From contig NZ_KK073874.1 of the NCBI RefSeq assembly GCF_000585375.1, forward strand, positions 1,860,001-1,924,000: a stretch of DNA of 64,000 nt. The letters run 5' to 3'. Position numbers and translations under genes: made by a program. Below, one piece after another: positions 1 to 8,375 of the stretch. This DNA is from Cryptosporangium arvum DSM 44712 (GTDB taxonomy: Bacteria; Actinomycetota; Actinomycetes; Mycobacteriales; Cryptosporangiaceae). The stretch's first letter is position 1. Each line of letters opens with the position of its first letter. The notes beneath the pieces were generated by a model, which worked only from the letters and a program-made list of their open reading frames with translations, did not search any database and was not told where the DNA came from.

Positions 1-909
1 CTGCCGCCAGTCCGTGTCCGCCGCGGTCGGCGCCGTCGCGTGGCACGCCGCGATCGCCGCCTGGATGACGTACGGCCCGGAGCCACCGGCGGTCTCGAGA
101 AGGCGTTCGGCTTCGGCGATCCCGGCGGCGTCCCAGGTGGAGCGGTCCTGTTCGTCCAGCGGCACCAGCTCGCCGTCGGCGTCGACCCGCGCCGACGAGC
201 GGGAATCGTGGAAGAGCATCAGGGCCAGCAGGCCGGCGGCCTCGGGTTCGTCGGGCATCAGGTCGCGCAGCAGCCGGGCCAGCCGGATCGCCTCGCCGGT
301 CAGCGGGCGGCGCACGAGTTCGGTCCCCGCGGTGGCCGCGTAGCCCTCGGTGAACAGCAGGTACAGCACCGCGAGCACGGCCGGCGTCCGCGACGGCAGG
401 AGATGCGCGGGCGGCACGCGGTACGGGATACCGGCGTGCTTGATCTTCTGCCGCGCGCGGACCAGACGCTTGGCCAGCGCGGCCTCCGAGGTGAGGAAGG
501 CCCGCGCGATCTCCGGCACCGACAGGCCCGCGAGCGTCCGCAACGTCAGCGCCACCCGGGCGTCGAGGGCGAGCGCGGGATGACAGCAGGTGAACATCAG
601 TCGGAGCCGGTCGTCGGCCACGTCGTACCCGGCCGGTTCGTCGACCGGTTCCCGCGCCAGTTCGCGGAGCTTGGTCGCTCCGACGGCCTCCCGCCGCAAC
701 CGGTCGATCGCGCGGTTGCGGGCGGTCGTGGTGAGCCACGCGCCGGGGTTGCGCGGCACCCCCTCGGCGGGCCACCGCGCCAGCGCCTGCGCGAACGCGT
801 CCTGCGCGGCCTCTTGGGCGAGCTCCCAGTCCCCGGTCACCCGGATGAGCGTGGCGACGATCTGCCCCCACTCCTCGCGGAACGCGCGCTCGACGGCGTC
901 CGCGGTCAC
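1..909 (-). CDS. ECF42-type RNA polymerase sigma factor (3' end cut by window edge)
   Basis: Alternative sigma factor of the long ECF type with an extra C-terminal domain (DUF6596 region). The minus strand reads openly from a GTG at 907-909 to base 1, giving 303 codons. Region 2 is visible (NPGAWLTTTARNRAIDRLRRE), then the hallmark LMFTCCHPAL segment, then region 4 (LRTLAGLSVPEIARAFLTSE) followed by AALAKRLVRARQKIK. The GTG overlaps the TGA of the upstream DGPF gene by 4 bases, so the two are translationally coupled. ECF42 factors are known to pair with DGPF/YCII proteins, and that pairing supports the call. Family members are about 400 residues, so roughly 100 C-terminal residues lie outside the window. 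The regulon cannot be inferred. Confidence 0.9.
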   Translation of the reverse strand, partial: MTADAVERAFREEWGQIVATLIRVTGDWELAQEAAQDAFAQALARWPAEGVPRNPGAWLTTTARNRAIDRLRREAVGATKLRELAREPVDEPAGYDVADDRLRLMFTCCHPALALDARVALTLRTLAGLSVPEIARAFLTSEAALAKRLVRARQKIKHAGIPYRVPPAHLLPSRTPAVLAVLYLLFTEGYAATAGTELVRRPLTGEAIRLARLLRDLMPDEPEAAGLLALMLFHDSRSSARVDADGELVPLDEQDRSTWDAAGIAEAERLLETAGGSGPYVIQAAIAACHATAPTAADTDWRQ

Positions 910-1223
910 AGGAGCGGCCGCACCTCGATGGAGCCGTACGTGGCCGCAGGGTGTTTCGCGGCGATCTCGAGCGCCTCGTCCAGGTCGGCGCACTCGATCA
1001 GGCAGAACCCGCCGATCTGTTCGCGGCTCTCCGCGAACGGCCCGTCGGTCAGCAGCGTCTCGCCCTCGCGGACGCGGACGGTGGTCGCGTCCATCGGCGG
1101 GTGCAGGCCGGCGCCGCCGACGAGCACACCGCGGGCGAGCATCTCGGCGTCCCAACCGCCGCACCCGTCGTTCGCGTGCCCGGCGGCGGTCTCGTCGCCG
1201 GCGATCAGCAGGACGTACTTCAT
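906..1223 (-). CDS. YCII/DGPF-domain protein (ECF42 partner)
   Basis: A 105-residue protein starting MKYVLLIAGDE with the DGPF signature intact (LLTDGPFAESREQIGGF, about residues 58-74). DGPF proteins have the ferredoxin-like YCII fold and are the usual neighbours of ECF42 sigma factors. They are proposed, not proven, to sense a signal or modulate the sigma factor. The gene lies directly upstream of the sigma gene with a 4-base overlap. The upstream NUDIX gene stops only 10 bases before its start, so all three may form one transcript. Confidence 0.9.
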   Translation of the reverse strand: MKYVLLIAGDETAAGHANDGCGGWDAEMLARGVLVGGAGLHPPMDATTVRVREGETLLTDGPFAESREQIGGFCLIECADLDEALEIAAKHPAATYGSIEVRPLL

Positions 1224-1233
1224 TTTCGACCAC

Positions 1234-1821
1234 CTATCGCCAGGCGAAGACCGGCTGTTCGAGGTGCGCCACCGAGGTGGGGCGTCCGTGCAGCGCCACT
1301 TCGCGGAACTGGTAGAGCACCGCGGCCGTCGGCGCGTGGATCAAGCTACCCACCAGCGGCAGCTGGATCACCGGATCGTCGGACTCGGGGATCCGCAGGT
1401 AGCGCGGTTCGACGTCGAGGTCGGCCAGCGGGATCGTGTACAGCTCGGCGACCTCGGCCGGGTTCGGCACCGGCGGCGGAACCACGCCGAGCGCGAGGAC
1501 GACCGGGGTGATCACGTACCCCGACCGGGTGGCGTAGTCGTCGAGCGTGCCGATGCAGGTCGACCGGTCCGCGAACACGCCCAGCTCCTCGCCGAGCTCG
1601 CGCAGCGCGGCGTCCACCGCGTCCTCGCCCGGGTCGAACCGGCCGCCGGGCAACGCGAACTGGCCCGGGTGGGCGCGGAGTTCCGAGGTGCGGCGGGTGA
1701 GCCAGATGGCCGGCCGGTCCCCGGCGATCGCCAGCGCCACGGCGGCGCGGCGCAGCCCCTCGGACGGGAGGGAAGTGGGGCGAAAGGCGCGAACGTTCAG
1801 GAGAATCGCGTCCACATCCAT
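1234..1821 (-). CDS. NUDIX hydrolase, CoA-pyrophosphatase type
   Basis: A 195-residue NUDIX hydrolase. The NUDIX box is perfect: G, five residues, E, seven residues, then RELGEELGV, within residues 59-83. Just before it lies [20 protein letters not shown], which resembles the CoA-pyrophosphatase signature (LLTxRS..MRxHxGqv.fPGG) of the NudL/YeaB group. The predicted role is cleavage of CoA or a related nucleoside diphosphate derivative in the cytoplasm. It lies upstream of the DGPF-sigma pair on the same strand with a 10-base gap. Exact substrate is inferred from the motif only. Confidence 0.85.
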   Translation of the reverse strand: MDVDAILLNVRAFRPTSLPSEGLRRAAVALAIAGDRPAIWLTRRTSELRAHPGQFALPGGRFDPGEDAVDAALRELGEELGVFADRSTCIGTLDDYATRSGYVITPVVLALGVVPPPVPNPAEVAELYTIPLADLDVEPRYLRIPESDDPVIQLPLVGSLIHAPTAAVLYQFREVALHGRPTSVAHLEQPVFAWR

Positions 1822-1874
1822 GATGTCTAGACACTACGTCAACCGAAGTGGACAGTCGGATACTCTGCTCGACC

Positions 1875-2669
1875 ATGGATGCTGACACCAGCGCGCAGCT
1901 GGACACCGGCACGCCGCATCCGGCCCGGGTGTACGACGCGTTGCTCGGCGGCAAGGACAACTTCGCCGCCGACCGCCAGGTCGCCGACGCGATCCGGGCC
2001 AACCCCGCCGGGGAGATCGGCCCGCTCGCGAACCGCGACTACCTGCGCCGGGTCGTCACGTTCCTGGCCGGCGAGGTGGGCATCGACCAGTTCCTCGACG
2101 TCGGCACCGGGCTGCCCACGTCGCCGAACGTCCACGAGGTCGCGCAGAGCGTCAACCCGGCCGCGCGCGTGGTGTACGTCGACAACGACCCGATCGTTCT
2201 CGTGCACGCCCGCGCGCTGCTCGTCGGCGGCACCACCAGCTACGTCGACGCCGACATCCGCGACCCGGAGACGATCCTCGCCCACGCGCGGGTGACCCTC
2301 GACTTCCACCGGCCGGTGGCGCTGCTGCTGCTCGCGATCGGCCACTTCCTGGACGACGAGGACGACGCCTACGGGGTGGTCCGGCGTCTGGTGGACGCTC
2401 TACCGCCGGGTTCGTACCTCGCGATGTCGCACCTCACCGGCGAGTTCCAGCCCGAGGAGACGAAGAAGACCGAGGCGATGTACAAGGCGCAGGGCATGAC
2501 GCTGCGTGCCCGGACCAAGGACGAGTTCACGCGGTTCTTCGACGGCCTGGAGCTGGTGGAGCCGGGCGTGACGCTCACCCACCGGTGGCGGCCGGACGCG
2601 CTGGACCGCGTCCCCGCCGACACCCCGGGGGAGCAGGCACCCGGCTACGGAGCCGTCGCCAGGCGCTAG
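1875..2669 (+). CDS. SAM-dependent methyltransferase, DUF574 (Methyltransf_19) family
   Basis: A member of the actinobacterial DUF574 family, about 264 residues from the ATG at 1875. Diagnostic segments are HPARVYDALLGGKDNFAADR near the N-terminus, the SAM-binding loop FLDVGTGLPTSPNVHEVAQ, and VVYVDNDPIVLVHARALL. A GTG at 1848 would add nine residues that do not fit the family N-terminus, so the ATG is preferred. There is no clear ribosome binding site, so the transcript may be leaderless. The substrate is unknown. A paralogue lies at 38756-39544. It converges on the epimerase gene downstream. Confidence 0.88.
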   Translation: MDADTSAQLDTGTPHPARVYDALLGGKDNFAADRQVADAIRANPAGEIGPLANRDYLRRVVTFLAGEVGIDQFLDVGTGLPTSPNVHEVAQSVNPAARVVYVDNDPIVLVHARALLVGGTTSYVDADIRDPETILAHARVTLDFHRPVALLLLAIGHFLDDEDDAYGVVRRLVDALPPGSYLAMSHLTGEFQPEETKKTEAMYKAQGMTLRARTKDEFTRFFDGLELVEPGVTLTHRWRPDALDRVPADTPGEQAPGYGAVARR

Positions 2670-2672
2670 GTG

Positions 2673-2690
2673 GGCCGTGTCCCGCGGATC
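2673..2690 (+). repeat. Short copy of the dispersed GGCCGTGTCC element end
   Basis: The 18 bases GGCCGTGTCCCGCGGATC match the left end of the palindromic element at 14940-15120 with one change. The match stops after this segment, so it is either a remnant or a chance match. It lies between two convergent genes and could contribute to a transcription terminator. Confidence 0.45.
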
Positions 2691-2714
2691 CGGACCCGGC
2701 CGCCGGCCGCCGGC

Positions 2715-3623
2715 CTAGAACTTGTCGCGCCAGCTTCGCTTCGGACGCCAGCCGAGGAGCCGTTCGGCCTTGGCGCAGTCGATCCCGCTGGCGTCGGGGC
2801 GCGTGACCGGACGCAGTTCCGTCGGCGCATCCGGGTACACCGCGCGCCAGGTCGCGTGCAGGTCCCGGCCGCCGATCGTGTCCGCGGCTGCGATGTAGAG
2901 CACCTCGTGACCGGGGACGTCGGACTCCGCGGCCAGCACGATCGCGTCGCCGAGGTCGTCGGCGTCGACGTAGGACCAGCCGGTGAGGCTCTGTGCGTCC
3001 GGGTCCTCGAGCATCGGACCGAGGTTGAGCGGGTAGCTGGCGTCGTTCTGCACCCAGGTGGGGCGCAGCGACAGGATCTTGACGTCGGAGCGCTGCACGG
3101 CCGCGTCGCACAGCTGCTCGCCGAAGAACTTCGAGAGCCCGTACGGGTCGTGCGGTGTGCACGGGTGCTCTTCGTCCAGCGGCAGGTACCGCGGGTAGGC
3201 CGGACGCTCGGCGAAGTGGAAGCCGGTGGCGGTCTCGCTGGAGATGTTCACCAGGCGGGGCACGCCCCAGCGCACGCAGGCCTCGACGACGTTGAACAGG
3301 GCGCCGATGTTGTTGGTGAAGACCGTGGCGGGCGCGTGGCTGCCGGGCGCCGGGATCGCGGCGGCGTGGACCACAGCGTCGTAGCGGCCGCCCTTCGGTC
3401 CCTCGCCCGCGCTGATGCCCCCGACCAGCGCGTACGCGTCGCCGGCGGCGCCGAGGTCGGCGGTCACGTACGGCACGCGGTCGACCGGAGCGGCGTCCGG
3501 AGCCGGTCGGTTGAAGCTCGGTGGCGTCAGGTCCGACGCGGTGACGTCGTGCCCTGCGGCGACGAGCGCGGCGACCGCGGCGGCGCCGACTTTGCCTCGT
3601 GCGCCGGTTACCAGAATCCTCAT
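2715..3623 (-). CDS. NAD(P)-dependent epimerase/dehydratase (extended SDR)
   Basis: A 302-residue extended short-chain dehydrogenase. The nucleotide-binding motif TGARGKVG lies at residues 6-13, and the catalytic YGLSK (YxxxK) is present at about residue 160 with an upstream NISSET serine. The family acts on nucleotide sugars or related substrates in the cytoplasm, but no specific substrate can be named. The start is separated by only 16 bases from the divergent phosphoesterase gene, so the promoters of the pair must overlap each other's coding sequence or leader. Confidence 0.88.
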   Translation of the reverse strand: MRILVTGARGKVGAAAVAALVAAGHDVTASDLTPPSFNRPAPDAAPVDRVPYVTADLGAAGDAYALVGGISAGEGPKGGRYDAVVHAAAIPAPGSHAPATVFTNNIGALFNVVEACVRWGVPRLVNISSETATGFHFAERPAYPRYLPLDEEHPCTPHDPYGLSKFFGEQLCDAAVQRSDVKILSLRPTWVQNDASYPLNLGPMLEDPDAQSLTGWSYVDADDLGDAIVLAAESDVPGHEVLYIAAADTIGGRDLHATWRAVYPDAPTELRPVTRPDASGIDCAKAERLLGWRPKRSWRDKF

Positions 3624-3639
3624 GTGTTACCCCCTAGGA

Positions 3640-4137
3640 ATGCGCCTCGTGATCATGGCCGATACGCACGTGCCGAAACGCGCCCGGGACCTTCCGTCCG
3701 CTCTCTGGGCCGCCGTCGACGACGCTGACCTGGTGATTCACGCGGGCGACTGGGTGGATGCCAGGCTCCTGGACACGCTCGGGGAACGGAGCGCGCGGCT
3801 CGTCGGTGTGTACGGCAACAACGACGGACCGGCGTTGCGGGCACGGCTGCCCGAGGTCGCCCGGCTCACGCTCGACGGCCTGCGCCTCGCGGTGGTGCAC
3901 GAGACGGGGGCGGCGGCCGGCCGGGAACGCCGGTGCGCGGCGGCCTACCCCGACACCGACGTGCTCGTTTTCGGGCACTCGCACATCCCGTGGGACACCA
4001 CCGCGCCGAACGGCCTGCGCCTGCTCAACCCCGGCTCACCCACCGACCGGCGTCGGCAGCCCTACGCGACGTTCCTGACCGCGCGCGTCGAGGACGGGGT
4101 GCTCACCGCGATCGACCTGCACCGCGTCGAGCGGTGA
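3640..4137 (+). CDS. Metallophosphoesterase, YfcE/MJ0936 type
   Basis: A 165-residue calcineurin-like phosphoesterase. The metal ligands are all visible: ADTH (D8, H10), HAGD, YGNND, a histidine in VVHETG, and GHSHIPW. Length and motif spacing fit the small YfcE/MJ0936 family of phosphodiesterases. The ATG at 3640 is chosen because the metal-binding strand MRLVIMADTH begins there, with TAGGAA just upstream. It is transcribed divergently from the epimerase and converges on zwf. The physiological substrate is not predictable. Confidence 0.88.
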   Translation: MRLVIMADTHVPKRARDLPSALWAAVDDADLVIHAGDWVDARLLDTLGERSARLVGVYGNNDGPALRARLPEVARLTLDGLRLAVVHETGAAAGRERRCAAAYPDTDVLVFGHSHIPWDTTAPNGLRLLNPGSPTDRRRQPYATFLTARVEDGVLTAIDLHRVER

Positions 4138-4159
4138 GCACCCCGGGCGGCCCACCGGA

Positions 4160-5659
4160 TCAGGCCGGGTTGCGCCAGGCGCGTCCGTGCCGCCCGATCA
4201 GGCGATCGGCGTCCGACGGCCCCCAGGACGCCGCCTCGTACGTCGGGATCGGGCTCTTGTCGTTCGCCCAGTGCTCGATGATCGGGTCGACGATGCGCCA
4301 GCACTGCTCGACCTCGTCCGTCCGGATGAACAGCGTCGCGTCGCCGAGCAGGGCGTCCAGGATCAGCCGCTCGTAGGCCTCCGGCGACTCCTCCTGGAAC
4401 GTCTGGTCGTACGAGAAGTCCATGCTCGCGGTACGCACCCGGAACGAGTGGCCCGGCACCTTCGCGCCGAACCGCAGCGAGATGCCCTCGTTGGGCTGGA
4501 TGCGCAGGATCAGCGCGTCGGCTTCGAGCTCGGTGAGCTGGTTGCCGGGGATCGGCAGGTGCGGGGGACGTTGGAACGTGAGCGCGACCTCGGTGACCCG
4601 GGCCGGTAGCCGCTTGCCGGTGCGGACGTAGAACGGCACGCCCGCCCAGCGCCAGTTGTCGACGTCGAGCCGGAGCGCGGCGTAGGTCTCGGTCCGCGAG
4701 AGCGGGTCGACGCCCTGCTCGTCGCGGTAACCGGCCATCAGCTCCTCGCGGGTGCCGCCCCGGGTGTACTGACCGCGAACCGCCACGTCGGCGACGTCCC
4801 GGTCGGTGGGCAGCCGGATCGCCTGGAGCAGCTTGACCTTCTCGTTGCGCAGCGCCTCGGCGCCGAACGAGGCCGGCGGCTCCATCAGGGCCAGCGCGAG
4901 CACCTGGAGCACGTGGTTCTGGACGATGTCACGCATCGCGCCCGCGGTCTCGTAGAAGCTGCCCCGGGTGCCGACGCCGAGCGTCTCGGCCACCGTGATC
5001 TGCACCGAGTCGACCCAGGACCGGTCCCAGATGGGCTGGAAGATCGAGTTCGCGAACCGCAGCGCGAGGACGTTCTGGACGGTGTCCTTGCCCAGGTAGT
5101 GGTCGATGCGGAAGACCTGGGGCTCCTCGAACGCGCTGTGCACGGTCGCGTCGAGCTGCCGGGCGCTGTTCAGGTCGCTGCCGTACGGCTTCTCGATGAC
5201 GAGCCGGGAGAAGCCCTCCTCGGTGCGCGCCCGGTTGAGGCCGGCGAGCGCCAGCCCGTTGATGATCGGGCTGAACGCCTGCGGCGGCGTCGAGAGGTAG
5301 AACAGGTGGTTGCCACGGGTGCCGCGCTGCTGGTCGAGCTCGTCGAGCAGCGTCGCGAGGGTCTTGTACGTCTCCGGGTCGTCGTAGCCGCCGGAGACGT
5401 AGCGCAGCCCGCCGCCGGCCAGTTGCTGCAGGTCACCGAGCCCGTTGCCGCCGAGGATCGACTCCTGGAACTGCTCGTCGCTCATCGGCGTCCGCGCGAC
5501 GCCCACCAGCGCGAACTCCTGCGGCAACCGCCCGTGACGAGCCAGGCTCGCGACCGCAGGGATCAGCTTGCGCCGAGTCAGGTCACCCGACGCACCGAAG
5601 ATCACCAGCGTCGACGGCGGCGCGCTCCGGTCGTTCGAGTAGTGCGGACCGATGTCCAT
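4160..5659 (-). CDS. zwf: Glucose-6-phosphate 1-dehydrogenase
   Basis: A full-length enzyme of 499 residues that oxidises glucose-6-phosphate to 6-phosphogluconolactone with NAD(P), the entry step of the oxidative pentose phosphate pathway. It has the dinucleotide-binding GASGDLTRRKL at residues 22-32 and the active-site RIDHYLGKDTVQN near residue 183. EKPYG and the typical C-terminal TDEVEQCWRIVDPI segment are also present. It stands alone here, not in the usual tal-zwf-opcA-pgl cluster, so it may be a second, non-clustered copy. A short dyad is present 30 bases upstream of the start. Confidence 0.95.
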   Translation of the reverse strand: MDIGPHYSNDRSAPPSTLVIFGASGDLTRRKLIPAVASLARHGRLPQEFALVGVARTPMSDEQFQESILGGNGLGDLQQLAGGGLRYVSGGYDDPETYKTLATLLDELDQQRGTRGNHLFYLSTPPQAFSPIINGLALAGLNRARTEEGFSRLVIEKPYGSDLNSARQLDATVHSAFEEPQVFRIDHYLGKDTVQNVLALRFANSIFQPIWDRSWVDSVQITVAETLGVGTRGSFYETAGAMRDIVQNHVLQVLALALMEPPASFGAEALRNEKVKLLQAIRLPTDRDVADVAVRGQYTRGGTREELMAGYRDEQGVDPLSRTETYAALRLDVDNWRWAGVPFYVRTGKRLPARVTEVALTFQRPPHLPIPGNQLTELEADALILRIQPNEGISLRFGAKVPGHSFRVRTASMDFSYDQTFQEESPEAYERLILDALLGDATLFIRTDEVEQCWRIVDPIIEHWANDKSPIPTYEAASWGPSDADRLIGRHGRAWRNPA

Positions 5660-5688
5660 CGTCTTTGAACCTCTCCGGCGTGGTCTTT

Positions 5689-5703
5689 ATCGATGCAATC
5701 GAT
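5689..5703. promoter_or_regulatory. ATCGAT dyad upstream of zwf
   Basis: Two copies of ATCGAT separated by GCA lie between the divergent zwf and PAP2-GT87 genes. Each half is itself palindromic, so the site is both a direct and an inverted repeat. It may be an operator for zwf, but there is no further support. Confidence 0.3.
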
Positions 5704-5795
5704 AGGTGCGTTGAACGTATTCCTGCGTTGTGAACCACGGACGACTGGCGCGTTCGGTTGAACACCGCACCGAACCGCCTGGGAGGCTGCTTCCC

Positions 5796-7565
5796 GTGCC
5801 GGCCCTCCTGACCTTCGTTCGGACGCTACCCGGGGCGACATTTCTGGGGAGCGTCGCCGTGTTGCTCGTCACGACGGCGCTGGCCGTCTCCGGGGCGCCG
5901 CTGGGCCCGGACCTCGCCGCGGCACGCGCGCTGTCCCGGGGCGACGGACCGGCCGCGCTGGTGACCCAGCTCGGCTCGGGCGCGGTGCTGTACCCGGTGC
6001 TGGTCCTGGTGGCGTTCGGGCGCCGAGCCGGCGGGGCGTCGTGGCGGAGCGCGGTGCTGCCGATCGTGATCCTCGCGGCCGCGCAGACGCTGGAGGCGGT
6101 CACGTTCGTGACGCTGGCCCGCCCTGGCCCCGGCGGCGGCACGGTGTCGTTCTCGTCCGGCCACGCGATGGCCGCGGTGCTGGGCTGGGGCCTTCTCGCG
6201 CGGGAGTTCCGGCGCCGTGTCGGTTACCTGCTGGTCGCGATCGTGGCGCTCGTCGTCGGGCTCAGCCGCGTGGCGCTGGAGGTGCACTGGCTGAGCGACG
6301 TCGTCGCCGGGTGGGCGTTCGGGGTTCTCGCCCTGGTGGTGAGCCGCTGGGTGGTGGTTCCCGACGTCGCCCCGAGCCCGCGGCTGACGTCCTCGCGGTG
6401 GGCGTGGGCGCTGCCGGCCTTCGCGGTGTCGGTACCGGTGGTTCCGCTGTTCACGGTGCCCGGCGACGACCGCATGAAGGACCTGCTCGTCTACTACGGC
6501 GCGGGTTCGTTCGCCGGGACCGGGTCCGACGTCTACGAGTTCCGCACGGTGTTCGACATGCCGTTCACCTACCCGCCGTTCGCGGCCCTGCTCAGCGAGC
6601 CGCTGTCGCGGGTGCCGCTGGGGCTGCTGCAGGTGCTCTGGGCGGTGGCGTCGCTGGCCGCGCTGGTGGGGGTAGCGCGGATCGGGATGCGGCCGGTCGT
6701 CGAGCGGATCGGGTTGCCGGTGACGCTCGCGGTGCTGCTGGTCTCGGCGCCGGTCCGCAGCCATCTGCGGTTCGGGCAGGTCGGGCTGTTCCTGGTGCTG
6801 CTGGTGGCCGCCGACCTGCTGCGCGCACACCGTCGTCGGGGCGGAGGGCTCGGCGTCGCGATCGCGGTGAAGCTGACGCCCGCGGTGTACGGGCCGTGGC
6901 TGCTCGTCACCCGGCAGTGGCGGGCGTTCTGCTGGGCCGTCGGCGTATCGGTCGCCGCCACGGTCGCGGGGCTGCTGCTGCTCTGGCCGAGCGCGGAGGA
7001 GTACCTCTGGCGCGCGCTCTGGGACAGCGACCGGTTCGGCGCCAACGACGTGGTCGGCAACCAGTCGGTACGCGGGATGCTGCTGCGCAGCGGCCTGCCG
7101 GAAGTGCCGCTGCTCTGGCTCGCGTCGGCGCTGGTGCTCGTCGTCATCGGGACGTACGGCGCGTGGCGGTTGGAGCTCAGCGGAAATCGCCTGGGTGCGG
7201 TGGGGGTGCTGGCCGCCTTGTCGGTCGCGGTGTCCCCGACCTCCTGGGTGCATCACCTGGTGTGGTTCGTGCTGCCGCTCGCGGCCCTGGTGGCGGCGCG
7301 CCGGTACTGGTTGTCGCTCGCCTGGGCGGTGGTGCTCACCGTGAGCCTGCCCTCGATCGGCGCGTCCGGCCTGCGCGCGGGTACCGCCCACCCGGCCTTC
7401 TGGCATCTGGTGATCGACGCCCAGGGCCTCACCGCGGTGGCGACCGTGCTGTTCCTGCCCCTGCTGGTGCGGTCCCGCTCCGATCGCGAGCTCGAACCGG
7501 CCGTGCCCGGCCGCGGCGAGGTTCGCCGGAGCGCAGCGGTCAGCGAGCGTCGATCACCGCGGTAG
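5796..7565 (+). CDS. PAP2 phosphatase-GT87 mannosyltransferase fusion, membrane protein
   Basis: A 589-residue integral membrane protein with two domains. The N-terminal part (about residues 10-200) is a PAP2 lipid-phosphate phosphatase with FSSGH near residue 120 and SRVALEVHWLSD near 157. The C-terminal part (about 220-570) is a multi-spanning GT87-type glycosyltransferase (YYGAG, TYPPFAALL, many hydrophobic helices) of the kind that uses polyprenyl-phosphate-mannose. The pairing suggests lipid-linked glycan assembly with recycling of the lipid phosphate. GTG 5796 is preferred because GGGAGG lies 9 bases upstream; a GTG at 5730 would add 22 non-hydrophobic residues. Such fusions are known in actinomycetes. 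It overlaps the convergent next gene by 12 bases. Confidence 0.85.
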   Translation: MPALLTFVRTLPGATFLGSVAVLLVTTALAVSGAPLGPDLAAARALSRGDGPAALVTQLGSGAVLYPVLVLVAFGRRAGGASWRSAVLPIVILAAAQTLEAVTFVTLARPGPGGGTVSFSSGHAMAAVLGWGLLAREFRRRVGYLLVAIVALVVGLSRVALEVHWLSDVVAGWAFGVLALVVSRWVVVPDVAPSPRLTSSRWAWALPAFAVSVPVVPLFTVPGDDRMKDLLVYYGAGSFAGTGSDVYEFRTVFDMPFTYPPFAALLSEPLSRVPLGLLQVLWAVASLAALVGVARIGMRPVVERIGLPVTLAVLLVSAPVRSHLRFGQVGLFLVLLVAADLLRAHRRRGGGLGVAIAVKLTPAVYGPWLLVTRQWRAFCWAVGVSVAATVAGLLLLWPSAEEYLWRALWDSDRFGANDVVGNQSVRGMLLRSGLPEVPLLWLASALVLVVIGTYGAWRLELSGNRLGAVGVLAALSVAVSPTSWVHHLVWFVLPLAALVAARRYWLSLAWAVVLTVSLPSIGASGLRAGTAHPAFWHLVIDAQGLTAVATVLFLPLLVRSRSDRELEPAVPGRGEVRRSAAVSERRSPR

Positions 7566-8138
7566 TCGGCCGGTGGCCGCGACGAGCTGGTCGAAGGGCG
7601 GCGCGTCGGCCGCGACCCGCACGCGTGGGCCGAAGAGCCCGGGGATGCCGTCCGGGCTGCCCTCGACGGTGGCGCTCACCCAGGCGTAGGCGCTCCCCAC
7701 CGCGTCGGCCAGGGCGGGGTCGTCGCCGGGATAGCGGCGGCCGAGCGCGACGGCCAGGTCCCATCCGTGCACGAGCACCTCGTTGAGCGCGACCGCCCCG
7801 GCCTGGTCGCCCGGCAGGTCGAGACCACCGGCGCGGGTGGCGCCGGTCCAGGCCTCCGGGGCGGCCCAGGCGTCGCCGAGGGCCACCAGCCGAGCGGGGA
7901 TCCGATCGCGCCAGTCGTCGCCGAGCTGCGACGAGTCCGGAGCGGGCGGCGGGCCCGACGTGCCGAGACCGGTCTTGGTGGCCGCGTCGGTGAACGCGCC
8001 GGCCAGTGAGTCGAGGTGAACCAGCAGCTCGGCGATCGGGATGCCGCCGGACGGCGTCCGCTCGCCGAGCTGGTCGTCGCGGACGTCGCGGACGAGACCG
8101 GCCAGGATGTCGGTGGCGGGACGCAAGTCGGTGACCAT
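7554..8138 (-). CDS. TIGR03086-type (DinB/maleylpyruvate isomerase-like) protein
   Basis: A 194-residue protein of the mycothiol-dependent isomerase-like DinB superfamily (TIGR03086 group). Features are IPIAELLVHLDSLAGAF, with a metal-ligand histidine in the first helix pair, and EVLVHGWDLAVALGR in the third. These are four-helix bundles that bind a divalent metal, and some use mycothiol or other low-molecular-weight thiols. The reaction is unknown for this gene. Its 3' end overlaps the convergent PAP2-GT87 gene by 12 bases. Confidence 0.82.
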   Translation of the reverse strand: MVTDLRPATDILAGLVRDVRDDQLGERTPSGGIPIAELLVHLDSLAGAFTDAATKTGLGTSGPPPAPDSSQLGDDWRDRIPARLVALGDAWAAPEAWTGATRAGGLDLPGDQAGAVALNEVLVHGWDLAVALGRRYPGDDPALADAVGSAYAWVSATVEGSPDGIPGLFGPRVRVAADAPPFDQLVAATGRLPR

Positions 8139-8219
8139 GCGTCACCTTGGCACAAATCCGCTGGCGCCGGGAGCTACCCTCGAGGTGGTCGAAATTCCGA
8201 CGAACGAGAGGAGCCCGCT

Positions 8220-8303
8220 GTGTCCACGCGTGCCGTCCTCCGGTCGCCGTTCGACGTGATCCTCGTGTCTCCGGCCCTTCCGGCGTTCCAGCCGCGCGGC
8301 TGA
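8220..8303 (+). CDS. Putative 27-residue leader peptide upstream of the EF-G paralogue
   Basis: A short ORF starting with GTG (MSTRAVLRSPFDVILVSPAL, then seven more residues ending QPRG) preceded by GAGAGGAG about 8 bases upstream, a good ribosome binding site. It ends 72 bases before the EF-G-like gene, and a perfect 7-bp hairpin follows it directly. The arrangement is that of a translated leader controlling a ribosome-related gene by attenuation. Neither expression nor regulation is shown by the sequence alone. Confidence 0.45.
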   Translation: MSTRAVLRSPFDVILVSPALPAFQPRG

Positions 8304-8310
8304 CGCCGTC

Positions 8311-8329
8311 ACGCCCGCTCGCCGGGCGT
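8311..8329 (+). promoter_or_regulatory. Hairpin after the leader ORF (possible attenuator)
   Basis: ACGCCCG and CGGGCGT form a perfect 7-bp stem around a 5-base loop, starting 8 bases after the leader ORF stop and ending 46 bases before the EF-G-like start. There is no U-run, so a simple intrinsic terminator is unlikely in the E. coli sense. It could still stop or pause RNA polymerase in an actinomycete. Confidence 0.45.
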
Positions 8330-8375
8330 CCACATTGCGCAGTTCACGGAGCCCAGCCATCGAAGGCCCTTCACC

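Noticed and set aside
40-1830. Plus-strand open frame of 596 codons
   Set aside because: It is antisense to the sigma, DGPF and NUDIX genes, is Arg/Pro/Gln-rich and has no family features; a GC-driven shadow.
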